Shown piece by piece: positions 6,503 through 10,905 of a stretch of 10,905 bases of DNA. This DNA is from 4484-232 sp964486555 (GTDB lineage: Bacteria; Thermotogota; Thermotogae; Thermotogales; Thermotogaceae): positions 1 to 10,905 of the forward strand of contig CAZANP010000054.1 of assembly GCA_964486555.1 (NCBI GenBank). Direction: 5' to 3'. Position 1 is the first letter of the stretch; each line of letters begins with the position of its first letter. The notes under the pieces were generated by a model. It made no database searches, had not been told where the DNA came from, and was given only the letters and a program-made list of their open reading frames with translations. A program made the translations under genes and the position numbers.

Positions 6503-9382
6503 ATGAAGCTCATAACCGAGAAAAGAGATGTCCAGGACAGGGTAATAGATTATCTGCAGAAATTGGGCTGGGAGTACATCCCACCCGTTGATCTTCATGA
6601 GAAAAGAAGTTTCAACATTAAAGAGCCCTTCATCGTCGAAATTCTTGAAAGCAGGTTGAAAGAACTCAACCCCGGGATAATAACCGACGAAAACGCTGGA
6701 GACGTTATAAGAAGATTGAGAATAATACCCTCAACGCTCAAAGGTAACGAAGAGTTTCTGGAGTACTTGAGGGGTAGGAAGACCGTTTATGTGGAGAAAG
6801 AAAAAAGAGAGAAAAATTTTAAACTCATAGATTTCAACAACCTGAGGAACAATCACTTTGCATTCACAAAAGAATTCCAGTTTGAAGATAGAACAAAAAG
6901 AAGACTCGACATAGTACTGTTCATTAACGGCATACCCATCTGTGACTTTGAGCTTAAAAGTCCAACAGTCTGGAAAGCGGAAGAAGAAGCCTTCGAGCAG
7001 GTGAAAGTTTACAACAACGACCTTCCTGAGCTTTTCAAATACCTTCAGTTTTACGCCATCTCTGAGGGAATTAACCTTTTCTACGGTCCAACCTGGAAAT
7101 ATGAATCCAAAACGTTCTACAGGTGGAGGCCAAAGGACGGTGCAAGTTTCGCAGAACTCATAGAGACCTTCTTTGACAGAAAAGAAGTGCTCGACACACT
7201 GAGAGCTTACATTGTCTTCATGACCATCGACGAAGAACTCCAAAAGTACATTTTGAAATACCACCAAAGAAGAGCAATCAGAAAGATCATAAGAAGAGTC
7301 TTGGTGGAAGAGAAAAAGAAAGGCCTGATCTGGCACACCCAGGGTTCATACAAAAGCCTTACAATGATAGTCAGCGCCGATGAACTGAGAAAACTGCCTG
7401 AACTTGAAAATCCCACCATCCTCGTTGTTGTTGACAGGCTCGAGCTGGAACATCAAATTTATCAGAATTTTCAATCCTACGGTTACCCAAACATCGTGAG
7501 AGCCGAAAGCAAAAATCATCTGAGAGAGCTGCTTGAAACTGACTACAGAGGACTCATCATTACAACGATACACAAATTTGAAGATATGCCAAAGTCTGTG
7601 AACGAGAGAGAAAACATCATTGTGCTCGTCGATGAAGCCCACAGAAGCCAGGAAGGTGATCTGGGAAATTACATGCGTGGTGCTCTGCCAAACGCTTACT
7701 ACTTCGGATTTACAGGAACACCTGTGGATAGAACGAAAGTTGGAAGAGGAACATTTGTCGCATTCGGATATCCAGATGAGCCGTATCTTGACAGGTACAC
7801 CATAGACGAATCAATAAGGGAAGGCACAACCGTTCCACTGTACTACACTCTTGCTGAGACTGACCTTCATGTTGATAAGGAGACTCTCGAAGAAGAATTT
7901 TTCAAGGTTGTAGAAGAAGAGGGAGTTTCAAGCATTGAAGGAATAAACAAAATTATAGAAAGAGCGGAGAAACTGAGGGCTGTGCTGAAAGCAAAAGACA
8001 GAATCGATAAGATAGCAAAGCATATAGCTGAGCACTACACAAAATTTGTTGAGCCTCTTGGATTTAAAGCCTTCATCGTGGCGGTGGACAGAGAAGCATG
8101 CGCTCTTTACAAGGAAGCGATGGACAAATACCTGCCAGAGGATTACACAAAGGTTGTGTATACTGCCAATTACAAAGACAACGAACTGCTAAGGAAATAT
8201 CATATTTCTGATGAAGAAGAAAAGCGAATAAGGAAAGACTTCAAGTCACCTGACAGATTGCCGAAAATTCTGATCGTCACCGAAAAACTTCTGACCGGAT
8301 ACGACGCTCCTGTTCTCTATGTGATGTATCTTGATAAGCCTTTGAAGGATCACACCCTGTTACAAGCTATCGCGAGGGTGAACAGGCCTTACGCCGGAAA
8401 GACCTGTGGTCTGGTGGTGGACTACATCGGTATATTCGATAACATCCAGAAGGCCCTGGCTTTCTATTCCAAAGATGTAGAAACAGGGCTCATTGATTTT
8501 GAAAAACTGAAAGAAAGATTCACAGAGCTGATGAAAAAGGCTGATTCAATCCTGAAAGAAATTGATATGGAAAGCAAGGAGCGAACCCAGGAAATCATTG
8601 ACTATTTCTTTGAAGAAGAAAAACGCGAGAACTTCATAAAGCTCTTCAAACAGATCGAAGAAATATATGAAATTCTATCCCCGGATGAATTTTTGAGAGA
8701 TTACATTGAAAAGTACAAGCTACTTGTCCAGATCTACACGGTCGTCAGGCAAGTTTATTACCCACCAGACAATGGAAAGATAAAAAGAGATCTTTTGAAA
8801 AAGACCGAGACGCTAATAATAGAAAACGTTGAACTTCGCCAGATAGTTGATGAACTGCCTCTGTACGAGATTACCAAAGACATTGCAAACGTGATCAGGT
8901 CAGACAACATTCCCGAAAGGGTAAAGGTGATCAATCTCCAAAGAAGCATAGAAAAGCACATAAGGGACAAAGGGGAAGAAAATCCGTATCTCTTTTCAAT
9001 CGCCAGACAAGTGGAAGAGGTGATTAAAAGTCTCAAGGAAAGACAGATGAGTGTTGAAAAAGCCCTGAAAGAACTTATAAATATATCAGAGAACATTGCA
9101 AGATCCGAAGAAGAACAGAAAAACAGTGGGTTGAGTAAAGAAGAGTTCAGTTACTTCTGGGTGTTGAGGGAAAAGGTACAGAATCCCAAAGAACTTGCCA
9201 GGGACGTTGCAAAGATATTCACCAAGCACGCACACTGGATATTCAACGAAAAAACCGAAAGAGAACTACGAATGAATCTCTACAGAAAGTTCCTAGAACA
9301 GAGGAAGGATATCGAACAGGCCTCTGAACTTGTTGAGGAACTCCTCAATATGGACAGGATCATAAGAGAGGGAGAAGAATGA
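6503..9382 (+). CDS. hsdR: Type I restriction enzyme restriction subunit HsdR
   Basis: HsdR cuts unmethylated DNA after ATP-driven translocation. This 959-residue protein has the full family layout. The N-terminal nuclease has D136 (RRLDIVLF), E150-x-K152 (DFELKSP) and the QxxxY motif Q166-VKV-Y170. The SF2 motor has motif I at 280-285, DEAH at 377-380, TGTP at 404-407, a TEKLLTGYDAP stretch at 593-603 and motif VI LLQAIARVNRPY at 619-630. The C-terminal part (about 650-959) is helical, as expected for the region that docks on the methyltransferase. The odd point is motif I, HTQGSYKSLTM: the normally near-invariant glycine before the P-loop lysine is Tyr283 (codon TAC at 7349-7351). Lys284 and Ser285 remain. 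The rest of the frame is intact, so the gene is not visibly decaying. AAGGGG six bases upstream supports the ATG. The stop overlaps the next start as ATGA. Confidence 0.95.
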   Translation: MKLITEKRDVQDRVIDYLQKLGWEYIPPVDLHEKRSFNIKEPFIVEILESRLKELNPGIITDENAGDVIRRLRIIPSTLKGNEEFLEYLRGRKTVYVEKEKREKNFKLIDFNNLRNNHFAFTKEFQFEDRTKRRLDIVLFINGIPICDFELKSPTVWKAEEEAFEQVKVYNNDLPELFKYLQFYAISEGINLFYGPTWKYESKTFYRWRPKDGASFAELIETFFDRKEVLDTLRAYIVFMTIDEELQKYILKYHQRRAIRKIIRRVLVEEKKKGLIWHTQGSYKSLTMIVSADELRKLPELENPTILVVVDRLELEHQIYQNFQSYGYPNIVRAESKNHLRELLETDYRGLIITTIHKFEDMPKSVNERENIIVLVDEAHRSQEGDLGNYMRGALPNAYYFGFTGTPVDRTKVGRGTFVAFGYPDEPYLDRYTIDESIREGTTVPLYYTLAETDLHVDKETLEEEFFKVVEEEGVSSIEGINKIIERAEKLRAVLKAKDRIDKIAKHIAEHYTKFVEPLGFKAFIVAVDREACALYKEAMDKYLPEDYTKVVYTANYKDNELLRKYHISDEEEKRIRKDFKSPDRLPKILIVTEKLLTGYDAPVLYVMYLDKPLKDHTLLQAIARVNRPYAGKTCGLVVDYIGIFDNIQKALAFYSKDVETGLIDFEKLKERFTELMKKADSILKEIDMESKERTQEIIDYFFEEEKRENFIKLFKQIEEIYEILSPDEFLRDYIEKYKLLVQIYTVVRQVYYPPDNGKIKRDLLKKTETLIIENVELRQIVDELPLYEITKDIANVIRSDNIPERVKVINLQRSIEKHIRDKGEENPYLFSIARQVEEVIKSLKERQMSVEKALKELINISENIARSEEEQKNSGLSKEEFSYFWVLREKVQNPKELARDVAKIFTKHAHWIFNEKTERELRMNLYRKFLEQRKDIEQASELVEELLNMDRIIREGEE

Positions 9383-9678
9383 GCAAAACCACCAGAAAAG
9401 ATGTGCTGGGGCTTGTTCAAAAGTGGCAGAAGATTTTAAAAGTCAACGTCAAACGAGTGCAGATAAGAGAAATGAAGAGAAAGTGGGCTTCCTTCTCATC
9501 AAAGGGAACTCTCACGATCAATAAAGATCTGCTGAACTTACCCAGAAAGTACACAGAGTACGTGATCGTCCACGAGCTTCTTCACGGCATAGTACCAAAC
9601 CATGGTCGAACGTTTAAAACTCTCCTTCATGTGTACCTCCCGGACTGGGAAAAGCTGCACAGATATCTCATAGGATAA
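9379..9678 (+). CDS. YgjP-like (DUF45/M48-type) zinc metallopeptidase
   Basis: This 99-residue protein carries the zinc-binding signature HELLH (H65, E66, H69) followed by H75 in VPNHGRTF as probable third ligand. The preceding REMKRKWASFSSKGTLTIN and the closing P-x-W (88-90) are typical of the YgjP/DUF45 (WLM-related) family. It is shorter than stand-alone YgjP proteins and lacks most of the N-terminal strand region, but the catalytic core is complete. The start overlaps the hsdR stop (ATGA) with GAGGGAG just upstream, so it is made together with HsdR. Small members of this family are often found beside type I restriction genes (known association). A role in turnover of HsdR or another component is possible; the substrate is unknown. 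Confidence 0.85.
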   Translation: MSKTTRKDVLGLVQKWQKILKVNVKRVQIREMKRKWASFSSKGTLTINKDLLNLPRKYTEYVIVHELLHGIVPNHGRTFKTLLHVYLPDWEKLHRYLIG

Positions 9679-9701
9679 CAGAAATCTGTCTAACAACAAA
9701 G

Positions 9702-9734
9702 AAAAGGGGGGTCCTCACCCCTTTTTATTTTTTA
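9702..9734 (+). terminator. Intrinsic terminator of the restriction operon
   Basis: AAAAGGGG (9702-9709) and CCCCTTTT (9718-9725) form an 8-bp stem with an eight-base loop, followed by a T-rich run to 9734. It lies 23 bases after the stop of the peptidase gene and fits the end of the 2281-9678 transcript. Confidence 0.88.
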
Positions 9735-9763
9735 TTGACACCACATATACGGTATATAGGGAA

Positions 9764-10030
9764 GTGTATATCATACAGGTTTGCTGGTATGGGATCATAA
9801 TTCTCACTGTTGTGGGCACTGCTTTCCTTGTTGTCTGCTCCTCCAAGCTCCTTGGCACCATGTCTGGTTTCAATCTCATTGTCCGTCCTGAGACCTTTAC
9901 TCCTTCTTCTACTGTCACCTTTTTTGTCCTGATATACACCGACGAATCTATTTCTTCTCCACAGGGTTACATAGCCTCTGAGGGTCAGATAGTTCCCCTT
10001 TCTTTCACAAGCTGGAAAAAGCTAAGTTGA
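9764..10030 (+). CDS. Hypothetical membrane-anchored or exported protein
   Basis: An 88-codon frame starts at GTG 9764. Residues about 9-26 (YGIIILTVVGTAFLVVCS) form a hydrophobic segment, either a signal peptide or a membrane anchor. LVVC resembles a lipobox but lacks the small residue before Cys. The remainder is rich in Ser, Thr and beta-branched residues (NLIVRPETFTPSSTVTFFVL), as in small extracytoplasmic beta proteins. I do not recognise the family. AGGGAA directly touches the GTG, too close for normal spacing, so the start is uncertain. The TGA overlaps the TTG start of the next frame, which suggests an original two-gene operon. The opposite-strand frame across this stretch reads less like protein. 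It could also be a fragment of a longer protein. Confidence 0.45.
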   Translation: MYIIQVCWYGIIILTVVGTAFLVVCSSKLLGTMSGFNLIVRPETFTPSSTVTFFVLIYTDESISSPQGYIASEGQIVPLSFTSWKKLS

Positions 10031-10362
10031 TTTTCTATCTTCTCACCCTCTCTGCGTGTGTGTTTTCGGTGAATGTGGATCTCAAGAGCATCTGGTTTGA
10101 CTAGGATGGACGGAGTGTCATAGGCACAGTAGATTTCATGATCGAGAGGTTCTATATCCCCGTTGGAGACATGAACCTGAACGTGAGAACAATCTTAGCC
10201 GGTGGCACGAGGATCATAATAAGGATCGGAACACTTTCCATTATGAAAGCAAGCGACTATGAAAGCGATATAACGGACTTTGTCATAAACAAGGGTTCTT
10301 TCCAGTTTGGAGGATACCCCGACTCACTTGAAAGGTACGCCACTTGGGGTATGATTCCATGA
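10027..10362 (+). pseudogene. Hypothetical exported protein interrupted by an in-frame TAG
   Basis: From TTG 10027 the frame encodes a signal-peptide-like start (LIFYLLTLSACVFS) followed by VNVDLKSIWFD. It then meets a TAG at 10102-10104 and continues in the same frame as DGRSVIGTVDFMIERFYIP to a TGA at 10360-10362. Sense on both sides of the TAG suggests one 111-codon secreted protein with a point mutation. Re-initiation at ATG 10138 would give a 74-residue piece without the signal peptide. The family is not recognised. The start overlaps the stop of the preceding frame. A sequencing error or suppression of the amber codon are alternatives. Confidence 0.5.
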
Positions 10363-10498
10363 AATAAAAGCAGGGAAGTTTGTTTCAAAAACAGGGAAAT
10401 ATCGTAATTTTGGTGAGCAAGAATCCAAAGTACCTACCAATTGTGGTGACCAGAAGAACACGAGTGCTTTTGTAGGAAAGTAGGGAGATTTTCTGATA

Positions 10499-10905
10499 TT
10501 ATTCCTTATCTATGGAAGTGTATCTTGCAATAGCATTTTTCAATTTGTTCAGGAGCTTCTCAGCTTCTTGTGTTATCAAATGCTTTAGAACAGGATGACT
10601 TAAGAGCAGAGACAGATCCTCCGCGGCTTGTTCACTTCCTACTTCGTTAAGCCAATCAGCAACACTTTTTTCAAAAGCAACAATGAATCGCTTAGCTGCT
10701 TCCATAATAGACGTTGCCTTTTCCACATCTTCTAAAGAGAGGTTCTCATATTTTCTCTCTCGAATAGTTTTACGAATGAAACCCTTCAGATTGATATTGG
10801 ATTGACGTGACGCATAGCATACAAGCGCGAAAGTACGTGTATCCTGTTGATAGAGCCAAGCCAGTGCATTTAATGTTGATGGATCAAGCTTTCTCGGATC
10901 TATGC
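10499..10905 (-). CDS. Unknown all-helical protein, C-terminal part, cut by the window edge
   Basis: On the minus strand an open frame enters from beyond 10905 and ends with TAA at 10499-10501. About 134 residues are visible and the frame is open to the edge, so this is the 3' part of a longer gene. It begins IDPRKLDPSTLNALAWLYQQ and continues through LVCYASRQSNINLKGFIRK to a helical end (AEKLLNKLKNAIARYTSIDK). It is soluble and helical, with no cysteine pattern, membrane segment or catalytic motif that I can name. It converges on the exported-protein pair, 136 bases away. No terminator hairpin is visible after its stop. I do not recognise the family. Confidence 0.6.
   Translation of the reverse strand, partial: IDPRKLDPSTLNALAWLYQQDTRTFALVCYASRQSNINLKGFIRKTIRERKYENLSLEDVEKATSIMEAAKRFIVAFEKSVADWLNEVGSEQAAEDLSLLLSHPVLKHLITQEAEKLLNKLKNAIARYTSIDKE

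Noticed and set aside
6731..9096. Long frames opposite hsdR
   Set aside because: They are antisense shadows of a gene with complete family motifs.
9735..9758. TTGACA with TATATA as a promoter for the 9764 gene
   Set aside because: The spacing is only 12 bases, and the TTGACA overlaps the terminator tail; not a convincing promoter.
9715..9939. Minus-strand frame opposite the exported-protein gene
   Set aside because: It runs through the terminator, and its translation looks less protein-like than the plus-strand reading with its hydrophobic start.
1..10905. CRISPR array, tRNA, rRNA or complete insertion sequence
   Set aside because: I saw no regularly spaced repeats, no cloverleaf, no rRNA-like stretch and no transposase.

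Overview
The window looks like chromosomal DNA of a thermophilic bacterium, most likely Thermotogota (Thermotoga or a close relative). The proteins are rich in Glu, Lys, Arg and Ile and poor in Gln, genes are packed with short overlaps behind strong GGAGG/GAGGTG ribosome binding sites, and AGA/AGG arginine codons are frequent. The assignment rests on style and family resemblance only, so it is an inference.

Layout. Positions 1-771 hold no intact gene. They contain a frameshifted RelE/ParE-type toxin remnant on the minus strand (about 137-277) and a run of four short hairpins (315-430). A secreted staphylococcal-nuclease-like protein with a C-terminal lamin-tail domain follows (772-1722), then a broken gene with a coiled-coil C-terminus (about 1781-2128).

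The core is a compact plus-strand cluster of seven genes, 2281-9678, closed by a clear intrinsic terminator at 9702-9734. The order is hsdM, an RNase H plus SWIM zinc-finger protein, hsdS with two target-recognition domains, an MNT nucleotidyltransferase antitoxin, a HEPN toxin, hsdR, and a small YgjP-like zinc metallopeptidase. Junctions run from a 14-base overlap to a 5-base gap, so one transcript with coupled translation is likely. The cluster is a complete type I restriction-modification system carrying three accessory activities: an RNA:DNA-hybrid nuclease fold, a HEPN/MNT toxin-antitoxin pair, and a putative protease. HsdM and HsdS would make the methyltransferase, and HsdR would add nuclease and translocase activity. 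The HEPN/MNT pair could guard the locus or act as a second, abortive layer. The roles of the RNase H-SWIM protein and the peptidase are not known to me.

Downstream of the terminator are two short exported or membrane-associated proteins I do not recognise, the second interrupted by an in-frame TAG. The window ends with the 3' part of an all-helical unknown protein on the minus strand. Decayed genes on both sides of an intact defence operon fit an accessory, defence-island-like region.

The main points for a second look are the RNase H-SWIM gene between hsdM and hsdS, a Tyr in place of the P-loop Gly in HsdR (QGSYKS), the HEPN/MNT pair inside the RM operon, and the hairpin cluster.
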